A stretch of DNA of 18,886 nt, from the NCBI GenBank assembly GCA_964646755.1, contig CAZYIE010000052.1, positions 1 to 18,886 on the forward strand, written 5' to 3'. Both the position numbers and the translations under genes were made by a program. The DNA comes from MVRV01 sp964646755. Lineage in GTDB: Bacteria; Desulfobacterota; Syntrophia; Syntrophales; Smithellaceae. This document shows positions 1 to 6,217 of the stretch, piece by piece (position 1 is the stretch's first letter; every line of letters begins with the position of its first letter). The notes beneath the pieces were generated by a model that did no database searches, had not been told where the DNA came from, and was given only the letters and a program-made list of their open reading frames with translations.

Positions 1-95
1 TACCTAACAGAAAAACAACACAAAAAAGGAAAGAAAAAATAATTTTGTGTAGAAAAAAAAAAAAAAAAAGAGGGGGGGGGGGGGGGGGGGGGGGG
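1..95. other. Low-complexity contig end (A-run then G-run)
   Basis: The first 52 bases are strongly A-rich. They are followed by 17 consecutive A (53-69), the bases G-A, and 24 consecutive G (72-95). Normal mixed sequence begins at about 96. An A-run leading into a long G-run is the pattern produced when a two-colour Illumina read passes the end of its insert and adapter. I therefore read this as non-genomic sequence attached to a contig end, not as a biological repeat. No gene is called here. Confidence 0.75.
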
Positions 96-161
96 TTACT
101 GCTGCTTTGTGACGCGCGGCTACTTATGCAATCGGGCCTATACAGGATTTCTTTCAACATC

Positions 162-407
162 CTATTCACCTACCTTGGCGCTGTACCGGATTTTTCCCGA
201 TTCCTTGGATAGTGCAATCAACCCCGCTGGCCCCACCGGACAACCATCTAAGCAGCGCGTGAAGGTAATGTACCAGCAGTCGGCAAGTCTATTGGCTGCA
301 TAGGCAGGCCAATTGTTGTCCCATACGTCGGTTATTGCGAGATTGTATTGTGGGCTGATATTCCTCTTGAACATTTCGAGGGCTTCTTCGCTGGTTATTT
401 GATTCAT
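162..407 (-). CDS. Small hypothetical protein, 81 aa
   Basis: I do not recognise this family. The protein is soluble, with no signal peptide or membrane segment. Its centre is rich in aromatic residues and Cys (WYITFTRCLDGCPVG, residues about 45-59). Its C-terminal half has the pattern 'W-x-I-x-F ... GLIALSKESGKI', which vaguely resembles small immunity or YrhB-like proteins where a strand is followed by 'v-d-k-x-t-G'. That resemblance is only an impression. The start is supported by a purine-rich Shine-Dalgarno (AAAGGAAAGG) directly before the ATG. The gene lies 40 bases downstream of the TPR gene on the same strand and is probably co-transcribed with it from the promoter at 1029-1056. It is unlikely to be a shadow ORF because no competing gene covers this stretch. 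Confidence 0.55.
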   Translation of the reverse strand: MNQITSEEALEMFKRNISPQYNLAITDVWDNNWPAYAANRLADCWYITFTRCLDGCPVGPAGLIALSKESGKIRYSAKVGE

Positions 408-447
408 ACCTTTCCTTTGTTATTTAAGCCATTTGCAGTCTCCCCAA

Positions 448-936
448 TCATAAGCTTGTTGCACATCTAGGCATACTAATCACTTGCTCCTCTTCTTGGA
501 GAAGCTCAACAAAGCATGACGTTTTTTTGATAGCGTCAAATACTTTATCTTCTTTAATATGCCTCCAATCGATGCATCCTCTTTCTATTTCTAATCGCAA
601 AAAGTTGCAGATTTTTGCAGCTTTTTCTTGAAGAGCTAAACAGCAAGCTCTGTTTTTGTGTGCATCCGCATCATCCGGTTTCAGACGGATGGCTTCATTA
701 AAGTCTTCGATGGCACGCAGATGCTGTCCAATGACAGCGTAAGCAATCCCCCTGTTGTAGTAAGCCTCAGCAAAATCCGGTTTCAGCTTAATGGCTTTGT
801 TCAAGCATTCAATAGCCTTTCTAGGGTTGATGTATTTTCCCCCATCCCCATCTCCAAATGCTTGGGCATTATTAAACCAATCCACAGACGTCAGGTTCTG
901 TAACGTCGCTTGTTTTTCACTTTTCGTTATAACCAT
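448..936 (-). CDS. Tetratricopeptide-repeat (TPR) protein, 162 aa
   Basis: The protein contains TPR helices: one repeat at about residues 21-54 (AIECLNKAIKLKPDFAEAYY), a second at 55-88 (NRGIAYAVIGQHLRAIEDFN) and a partial third at about 89-105. The remainder (residues 105-146, with ERGCIDWRHIKED and a following F-D-x-I-K-x-x-x-x-F-x-x-L-L) matches the common end module of bacterial TPR proteins, in which the last repeat reads 'gy.nw..i..D.dfd.lr.d..F..LL'. TPRs are protein-interaction scaffolds, so the partner and pathway cannot be deduced. There is no signal peptide and the protein is probably cytoplasmic. The ribosome-binding site is weak (a GGAA about 11 bases upstream). A well-formed promoter lies about 90 bases upstream, and the 81-residue unknown protein follows in the same direction. 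Confidence 0.8.
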   Translation of the reverse strand: MVITKSEKQATLQNLTSVDWFNNAQAFGDGDGGKYINPRKAIECLNKAIKLKPDFAEAYYNRGIAYAVIGQHLRAIEDFNEAIRLKPDDADAHKNRACCLALQEKAAKICNFLRLEIERGCIDWRHIKEDKVFDAIKKTSCFVELLQEEEQVISMPRCATSL

Positions 937-965
937 ATTGAATGTATTCCGTAAGGGAAATTGAA

Positions 966-1079
966 ATTATTCATAAAATCATCTATTGCACCCTGTCTAT
1001 TCGCTAATAGAAGCAGCTAACGGTGCAGATAATAGACAGGATTGTGGGAATGTCAATAGTAGAAATTCTTATGAATAAT
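966..1079. repeat. Nested inverted repeat around a promoter
   Basis: An outer 11-bp perfect inverted repeat (ATTATTCATAA at 966-976, complement at 1069-1079) encloses an inner 10-bp perfect inverted repeat (CCTGTCTATT at 992-1001, AATAGACAGG at 1031-1040). A shared CTATTG lies between the two arms, so the element is one imperfect palindrome of 114 bases. It fills the gap between the PAS/LuxR gene and the TPR gene. The inner right arm overlaps the -10 box of the minus-strand promoter at 1029-1056. There is no T-run, so an intrinsic terminator is unlikely. It may be a paired operator or a small MITE-like element. Confidence 0.6.
1029..1056 (-). promoter_or_regulatory. Sigma70-type promoter for the TPR gene
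   Basis: On the minus strand there is a perfect -35 TTGACA (1056-1051), a 16-base spacer and a TATTAT -10 box (1034-1029). Transcription would begin near 1022 and give an ~85-base leader before the TPR start codon. The -10 box overlaps an arm of the inner inverted repeat, so repressor control at this site is plausible. Confidence 0.6.
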
Positions 1080-1094
1080 AAGGTGGTAAATTAC

Positions 1095-3182
1095 CTACTG
1101 CTCAAGATTATCAAGATATGATTGAAGATTTGCCTTTTTATTGCTCAGGCCGAGTTTTTCCCGGATATTTTTCCTGTGGACATCTACTGAGCCCTGGGCT
1201 ATCCCTAATATTACTGCAATTTCCTTTGTCGGCTTACCCTGCTTAACGAGCATAGCCACTTTGATTTCTTTGGGGGTAAGGTTGAACTGCCGCATTTTTT
1301 TCATCAGAGGTGTGGCAATATCATGGAGATGTGTTTCTATAATATCAAGATAGGATCGCTGCCCGACGTCGTGACAACCTTTTTTCATCTGTTCAACATA
1401 GGGAAGAACCAAATTCTTTACATTCATTACGAATCTCTCTTCCATGTCATTCTTATCATTTTCCCTTTGCTTCAAGAGGACTTTCAACGTCGTATTGAGT
1501 TCCTGAAGAGTTAAGTTCTTGGTTTCCAACTCATCCGTTCGTTCCTTAACCATATCTTCAAGATGACCCCGATATCTTTCTAATTCCTGTTCTGCGCTCT
1601 TGCGGTCGTTAATGTCGGTGGCTATTTCCAGTCGCACCATGCGACCATCACTCCACTGAATGGCTATATCCCGACAATCAAACCATCTTCCAGTGACCGT
1701 ATTGATCCATTCCCAACGGTAAATACCGGAAGAACTCTTTTGGGCAGTCAACAGTCGATCATTCGTGCAGAAGGAACAGGGGCCGTCTTGGCCTTTTTGC
1801 AAGGATTGCCAGCACTTCTGCCCTACAACGTTGCCCCAAATATTATGGCCGTATTTATTGATGAACAATATTTCGTATGTTTCTATGTCTGTAATATACA
1901 CAAGAGCATCCAGGCTATCCATGACTGTCATTAATCGCTCATGGGATTGCCTGTCTTTTTCTTCAGCTTGTTTGCGTTTGGAGATGTCTTTTAAAAAACC
2001 CAGAACAACCTTTTTACCACTTCGCTTTATCACGCAGATCTTCAACTCCACAGGTATAATGCTACCGTCTTTTATTATGAGATCCACCTCTGCAATAGAT
2101 GTCTTTTTGCCCTCTTCACTTTCCCGGGCCATTTCCATGGCTCTACTCTGGCTGATTGGCGTCAGACCATTTATCTCAGTGAATTTTTTGCCTATGACCT
2201 CATCGCGCCTGTAACCTGTTATCTCTTCGCATAAAGAGTTGCAGTACATAAAGGTGCCTTCCCAATAATGCATGTAAACGGCATCCGGTGACTCTTCCAT
2301 GTGTATTAAGAGTAAATCTTCCTTCTCTTTCAGATCATTGTCTATCCGCTTACGTTCGGTGATGTCAATAAACGAAACAATGCCGGCCGGCCTACCATGG
2401 AGGAAGATGGTAGTACTAGAAAGATCAATCCATTTGACGGTGCCGTCTTTAGCAATAATTCTGACTTCATAATGGAGTTTTGTTGTGATTTCACCTCGTT
2501 GACGCATTTGAGCTCGCGTCTGAAGCAATTTTTTGTCATCTGGGTGCGCAAAGTCCGCAAAAGGCCTTCCCCGGAGCTCTTCGCCAGTGTAACCCGTGAT
2601 CTCAATTGCGGCGGGATTAGCATATATCCACGTATCATTTTGGTACATTAGGAAGGCTGTAGGGGAAGATTCCATGAGTATGCGGAATTTCTCCTCGCTC
2701 TCCTTCAACTTCTCTTCTACCAGCTTGCGCATGGATATGTCGGTCATGACGCTCAGCAAATACCTTTCATTCCCAAGAGTCATCATGACCGCATTGAATA
2801 AACCATATTTTAACGTTCCGTTTTTTGTCCTGAATTCCATTTCAAAGTTATCAATGCGGCCGCTTTTATTGAGTTCATCAATATAAGACAGTCTTTGTTC
2901 ATGTGTAATAAATCCGCTTTCTACCGCTGTGCTTCCGATGATTTGATCCCGCCGACATTCCATGTATTTGAGAAAAGCATCACTGACGTCAACATATCTA
3001 CCTTCTTTCAGCGTAGTAATAGACACAGGAATAGAATTTTGCAGGAAAGCTTTTGTGAACTTCTCTTGATTTAACCTTGCTGTATTGATTTCCTCTTCAA
3101 AACCTTTCAATTGAGCTACGTCTTGACGCAGTTCGTGAATTTCTTCGATTAGTTCTTTTTTGGTCTTTCTTTCATCTTCCAT
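1095..3182 (-). CDS. Four-PAS sensory regulator with C-terminal LuxR-type HTH, 695 aa
   Basis: After a short coiled coil (residues 1-35), four PAS domains follow in tandem at about 38-155, 163-285, 290-408 and 415-530. The first three end in the typical linkers VMTDISMRK, FIDITERKR and FLKDISKRK. The second and third carry the Y-x-N-x-x-x-x-x-I-T-G-Y core. PAS4 has a small Cys cluster (C457, C469, C472). A long coiled coil (about 530-610) leads to a LuxR/GerE helix-turn-helix at 635-690 (LTPKEIKVAMLVKQGKPTKEIA ... RKNIREKL). There is no histidine kinase, GGDEF or receiver domain, so this is a one-component transcription factor in which PAS ligands or dimerisation likely gate DNA binding. No membrane segment is visible. 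The start is supported by AAGGA four bases further upstream than the usual minimum. The targets are unknown, and the adjacent TPR promoter is one candidate. Confidence 0.88.
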   Translation of the reverse strand: MEDERKTKKELIEEIHELRQDVAQLKGFEEEINTARLNQEKFTKAFLQNSIPVSITTLKEGRYVDVSDAFLKYMECRRDQIIGSTAVESGFITHEQRLSYIDELNKSGRIDNFEMEFRTKNGTLKYGLFNAVMMTLGNERYLLSVMTDISMRKLVEEKLKESEEKFRILMESSPTAFLMYQNDTWIYANPAAIEITGYTGEELRGRPFADFAHPDDKKLLQTRAQMRQRGEITTKLHYEVRIIAKDGTVKWIDLSSTTIFLHGRPAGIVSFIDITERKRIDNDLKEKEDLLLIHMEESPDAVYMHYWEGTFMYCNSLCEEITGYRRDEVIGKKFTEINGLTPISQSRAMEMARESEEGKKTSIAEVDLIIKDGSIIPVELKICVIKRSGKKVVLGFLKDISKRKQAEEKDRQSHERLMTVMDSLDALVYITDIETYEILFINKYGHNIWGNVVGQKCWQSLQKGQDGPCSFCTNDRLLTAQKSSSGIYRWEWINTVTGRWFDCRDIAIQWSDGRMVRLEIATDINDRKSAEQELERYRGHLEDMVKERTDELETKNLTLQELNTTLKVLLKQRENDKNDMEERFVMNVKNLVLPYVEQMKKGCHDVGQRSYLDIIETHLHDIATPLMKKMRQFNLTPKEIKVAMLVKQGKPTKEIAVILGIAQGSVDVHRKNIREKLGLSNKKANLQSYLDNLEQ

Positions 3183-3470
3183 GGCAATCCTTAAATCAAC
3201 TAGCGGTAAAGGACATTATTTTTTTGAATACAATTAAATGATGAGAATAACAACTGTTCGTTTATAAACAAATGAGTACTCTATTCTAATTATTAAAGTC
3301 AATATTATTCTCGGCCAAAGGTATATTTTCATTGAGGAATAAAAAATGGTAGCATTTGACTGGACATGTGGTATAGGTGTCTCGGGCAGGACAATATGGA
3401 ATCTTTTTTATCAGGCCACTGATTTTCTCTTGAATGGCAAACCCAAAAACCCGGATAAAAGGAAAAGACA

Positions 3471-4121
3471 ATGTCAATAAGAACCCAGGAATCTTTTAAT
3501 TTTTATTCCCATCTGGCCGGCGCCATTGCGGCGGTGGTCGGCACGGTGTTTTTAGCGCTGGTCGCCAGCTATTCGGCATCAGCGTTGATCACTGCCCTGA
3601 TCTATGGGATCTCGATGGTTTTTCTCTTTTTAGCCAGTTCCCTCTACCACGCTTTCAAGAAAGAGGAAAACGAGAAGTCCTTCTGGCGGAGAATGGACCG
3701 CCTCGCCATCTTTTGCATGATCGCCGGCACCTTCACCCCTATCTGTTATATGTACCTGGATGGTCCCTGGCGCTGGTCGATGATGGCCATCCAATGGGGA
3801 CTTGTGGGATTCGGACTTATCTCTCAACTTTTTTTCCCGCGTGCGCCGAGGATGCTTTATGCCGTTATTTATTTAGTCATGGGCTGGATAGCGCTTATTC
3901 CGCTTAAACAGATACTTGCCTACATGAACCTCGCGCAGGGAATTTTGCTATTTGCCGGTGGTTTGTTTTTCACTCTGGGCGGCTTAATCTATGCGACTAA
4001 AAAACCGAGGCTAGTTCCCGGAGTATTCAGCTTTCATGAGCTTTTTCACATCATGGTTCTGATCGGCGGCGGGCTGCACTATGCGATGATTTATAGTGCC
4101 TATTTCCAAAATGTTGCCTAA
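3471..4121 (+). CDS. Hemolysin III / PAQR-family membrane protein, 216 aa
   Basis: This is an integral membrane protein with about seven hydrophobic segments and the usual length of the bacterial HlyIII (YqfA/YplQ) family. The family motifs are all present: E7-x-x-N10-x-x-S-H14 at the N-terminus, S-S-L-Y-H60, R-x-D76 followed by a GTFTP motif, and the C-terminal H189-E-L-F-H193. In the related PAQR receptors the equivalents of H60, D76, H189 and H193 form an intramembrane zinc/hydrolase-like site. Physiological roles in bacteria are poorly defined; membrane-lipid homeostasis is suspected and actual haemolysis is doubtful. The start has AAAAGGAAAA upstream. The alpha/beta hydrolase gene follows 45 bases downstream on the same strand, so the two are probably an operon. 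Confidence 0.9.
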   Translation: MSIRTQESFNFYSHLAGAIAAVVGTVFLALVASYSASALITALIYGISMVFLFLASSLYHAFKKEENEKSFWRRMDRLAIFCMIAGTFTPICYMYLDGPWRWSMMAIQWGLVGFGLISQLFFPRAPRMLYAVIYLVMGWIALIPLKQILAYMNLAQGILLFAGGLFFTLGGLIYATKKPRLVPGVFSFHELFHIMVLIGGGLHYAMIYSAYFQNVA

Positions 4122-4166
4122 TGGCATTAAATATTTTGTCTAAACCGGTCGTCCCGTCACCAGACC

Positions 4167-5048
4167 ATGGTTGTAAGAACGATGTTAGTCTCAGCCGAAT
4201 GTCAGCAACTTATGCACCAAGAGTCCCTGCTTTTTGCAAGGGATTATAAAAAACACTTCCTGGCCGGAGAAACAAAAGACCGTAATATTGGAGAGCCCTA
4301 CCTGCTGCATCAGACAGCAACGCAGCGGGGAGTGCTTCTGATCCACGGTCTTATGGCCGCACCGGAAGAGGTGCGGGAGTGGGCCGATTTTTTATATTCT
4401 CAGGGGTATACGGTCTATGCGCCCCGACTGGCAGGTCACGGGACCTCCGCCGTAGATCTGGCCCGGCGCTGCTACGGTAATTGGGTGGATTCCGTTAACC
4501 GTGGCCACGCCATACTGAAGACCTGCTGCGAGCAGATCGTCGTAGCCGGTTTCTCCACAGGCGCAGGGCTTGCGCTGCATCAGGCCATCACCAAGCCGGA
4601 AGCGTTTGCAGCCGTGATCTCCATCAGTGCCCCCCTGAAGTTTAAAAGCATTTCTTCGAGTTTTGCAGAACGCCTCGACCAGTGGAATTCGCTGCTTCGC
4701 ACTCTGGGCATCACATACCTGCGCCGGGATTTTGTCGCCAACCATCCCGACAACCCGCACATCAACTATTCCCGCTGTCCCGTACACAGTATCGTGCAGG
4801 TTAAGGCATTGATGAAAAAAGTATATAGGAAGCTTCCCGACTTGTCCATGCCCGCACTGATCATTCAGGCCAACAATGATCCCAAAGTATCGGGGCGAAG
4901 CGGCAGGAGAATCTATCACCGGATATCTTCTCCTGACAAAACATATCGGGATATTAACTTTCATCTTCATGGTATCGTTCGAGGCGAGATATCCCGGAAT
5001 GTGTTTGCGGAAGTGGCGGCTTTTCTGAACAGGTTGGCGTGGCGGTAA
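4167..5048 (+). CDS. Alpha/beta hydrolase (carboxylesterase/lipase-like), 293 aa
   Basis: The protein has an alpha/beta-hydrolase fold. The oxyanion-hole strand GVLLIHGLMAAPEE (about residues 55-68) is followed by a Y-A-P-R-L-A-G-H-G-T strand-loop and a nucleophile elbow GFSTG with Ser130. The predicted acid is Asp238 (QANNDPKV) and the predicted base is His268 (FHLHGIV). This triad spacing fits monoacylglycerol-lipase or carboxylesterase-like enzymes; the substrate is unknown. There is no signal peptide, so it is probably cytoplasmic. The start is uncertain: the ATG at 4167 and an in-frame ATG at 4182 both lack a convincing Shine-Dalgarno, and the conserved fold begins only at about residue 50. 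It follows the hemolysin III gene closely. Both products may act on membrane lipids, although that is inference. Confidence 0.85.
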   Translation: MVVRTMLVSAECQQLMHQESLLFARDYKKHFLAGETKDRNIGEPYLLHQTATQRGVLLIHGLMAAPEEVREWADFLYSQGYTVYAPRLAGHGTSAVDLARRCYGNWVDSVNRGHAILKTCCEQIVVAGFSTGAGLALHQAITKPEAFAAVISISAPLKFKSISSSFAERLDQWNSLLRTLGITYLRRDFVANHPDNPHINYSRCPVHSIVQVKALMKKVYRKLPDLSMPALIIQANNDPKVSGRSGRRIYHRISSPDKTYRDINFHLHGIVRGEISRNVFAEVAAFLNRLAWR

Positions 5049-5059
5049 GTTGACATGCT

Positions 5060-6025
5060 TTATACCTTCAGTTCAACCGGTTCTGCAATTTCAATCCGAT
5101 TACGCTTAAGAAATTCTTTAAAACCATAAACCGGTTTGCCCACAAAATTCATCTTCATCGCCTGAGTCGGACAATTGTTGACACACCCAATGCAGGCAAT
5201 GCAACGCCTTGTATCCACAGATCCGGCCTGCAAATTAATGGCGCCCACCGGACACTTTCTGATGCAGGTTCCGCATTTGATACAGAGACTCGTATCAATA
5301 TGGTGATTCGTGATCATCAGTTTGGTCAAGCCGATTTGCGGCACAATGCCCATCAGAGACTCCAACCCAAATTCGCGGTCAATATTATAAGTCCGGCCTG
5401 CTGCAACATTTGCCAGAATATTCCCGGCAAAGGAGCGTGCCTGCTGGTAGGTCTTTTCATTCGGGCGATCCTTGAACGCCAGAATCCGCTCCGCATTCCC
5501 CGCAGACCAGGTCGGCGCAAATGTGGACATATTTCCAAACAGCCCGCTGCCGGCCGCCGCCCCGCCTATTTCCGTCATGCGCTCCAGCAGTCCGCAGGCG
5601 GTGTTGTGCTGCGCGTTGCCGTTGCCGCCGAAAGTAACGTAGGCCGCCACAGAGGTGCCTTCGATGCGCGGCAGCGTCTTTATCCAATCTTGCAAATTAA
5701 CCGGCACATCCATGTAATGCACCGGTGTTCCAATGGCAATCAAGTCATAATGGCTAAGAGTGCTCTTATCAATTTCCCGATAATCCGCTCCATCCACCGC
5801 CAAGCCGGCATTTTCCCAGGCATGGCGGATAATACGGCCGATGCGTTGGGTATGGCCGGTCTGGCTGTACCAGACAACAAGAGCCCGCTGCGGATTTCTT
5901 TTACTGATCGGGTTTTGCGGCAGCTTTGCGTTGGCGCAAGACGACAATCCGGGTGCAGCCACAGCGACGCAGCCGACTGCGCATCCAACTATGCACCTCT
6001 TGATAAATATTCGTCGGTTTTCCAT
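5060..6025 (-). CDS. Exported flavodoxin/2x[4Fe-4S] ferredoxin lipoprotein, 321 aa
   Basis: An N-terminal export signal begins with a twin-arginine-like N-R4-R5-I-F-I-K, followed by a hydrophobic stretch and a lipobox-like L-S-S-C30. A flavodoxin fold starts at about residue 47, with the FMN phosphate loop YSQTGHTQ (53-60) and the loops GTPVHYMD (99-106) and TFGGNGNAQ (131-139). The C-terminus holds two canonical [4Fe-4S] motifs: C248-x-x-C251-x-x-C254-x-x-x-C258-P and C275-x-x-C278-x-x-C281-x-x-x-C285-P. Flavodoxin-ferredoxin fusions of the EFR1 type are normally cytoplasmic electron carriers. The signal suggests this one is folded with its cofactors and exported by Tat. The start has GAGGA upstream. 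The gene is divergent from the CoA-transferase fusion. An alternative reading is that the N-terminus is only a membrane anchor. Confidence 0.85.
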   Translation of the reverse strand: MENRRIFIKRCIVGCAVGCVAVAAPGLSSCANAKLPQNPISKRNPQRALVVWYSQTGHTQRIGRIIRHAWENAGLAVDGADYREIDKSTLSHYDLIAIGTPVHYMDVPVNLQDWIKTLPRIEGTSVAAYVTFGGNGNAQHNTACGLLERMTEIGGAAAGSGLFGNMSTFAPTWSAGNAERILAFKDRPNEKTYQQARSFAGNILANVAAGRTYNIDREFGLESLMGIVPQIGLTKLMITNHHIDTSLCIKCGTCIRKCPVGAINLQAGSVDTRRCIACIGCVNNCPTQAMKMNFVGKPVYGFKEFLKRNRIEIAEPVELKV

Positions 6026-6057
6026 TAGTTCCTCACATTTAATCTTTGTTTATAATT

Positions 6058-6073
6058 TCAATGATACCATTGA
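6058..6073. promoter_or_regulatory. Perfect palindrome in the divergent promoter region (operator candidate)
   Basis: TCAATG-ATAC-CATTGA is a perfect 6+4+6 inverted repeat. It lies 33 bases upstream of the flavodoxin-ferredoxin start and about 45 bases upstream of the CoA-transferase promoter. The spacing suits a dimeric helix-turn-helix regulator controlling one or both divergent genes. It is not a match to the textbook FNR (TTGAT-N4-ATCAA) or Rex boxes. Confidence 0.45.
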
Positions 6074-6118
6074 CACTTAATTTTTGCTATTTTTATCCGA
6101 TGATGCCTAATTTAGGGA

Positions 6119-6147
6119 TTGACTTAATAACATAATTTCCATATGTT
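6119..6147 (+). promoter_or_regulatory. Promoter for the CoA-transferase/GNAT gene
   Basis: A -35 TTGACT (6119-6124), a 17-base spacer and a -10 TATGTT (6142-6147) would start transcription near 6155. The upstream in-frame ATG at 6143 sits inside the -10 box and so would not be in the mRNA. This supports the GTG at 6218 as the true start. Confidence 0.5.
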
Positions 6148-6217
6148 TTTCCGCGATAAAAACTTATCGGGTATGCAGAATCTGATAATGTTTGAATTGT
6201 TTGCGAGGAGGCCGGGT

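Noticed and set aside
3286..3477. Minus-strand 63-residue reading frame with a Cys-rich centre (YCPARDTYTTCPVKC)
   Set aside because: It has only a TTG start without a ribosome-binding site, overlaps the hemolysin III start, and resembles no family I can name. It is the only coding candidate in the 3183-3470 gap and is not strong enough to call.
4392..4970. Long open frame antisense to the alpha/beta hydrolase
   Set aside because: It lies entirely within a gene with an intact catalytic triad, and its product has no recognisable domain; it is a shadow of codon bias.
5300..6028. 242-residue plus-strand frame opposite the flavodoxin-ferredoxin gene
   Set aside because: The minus strand has all cofactor motifs and a ribosome-binding site. 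The plus frame has no domain.
6058..6073. The palindrome as an FNR or Rex site
   Set aside because: The half-sites TCAATG/CATTGA do not match TTGAT/ATCAA or the Rex consensus in order and spacing, so it is left as an unassigned operator candidate.
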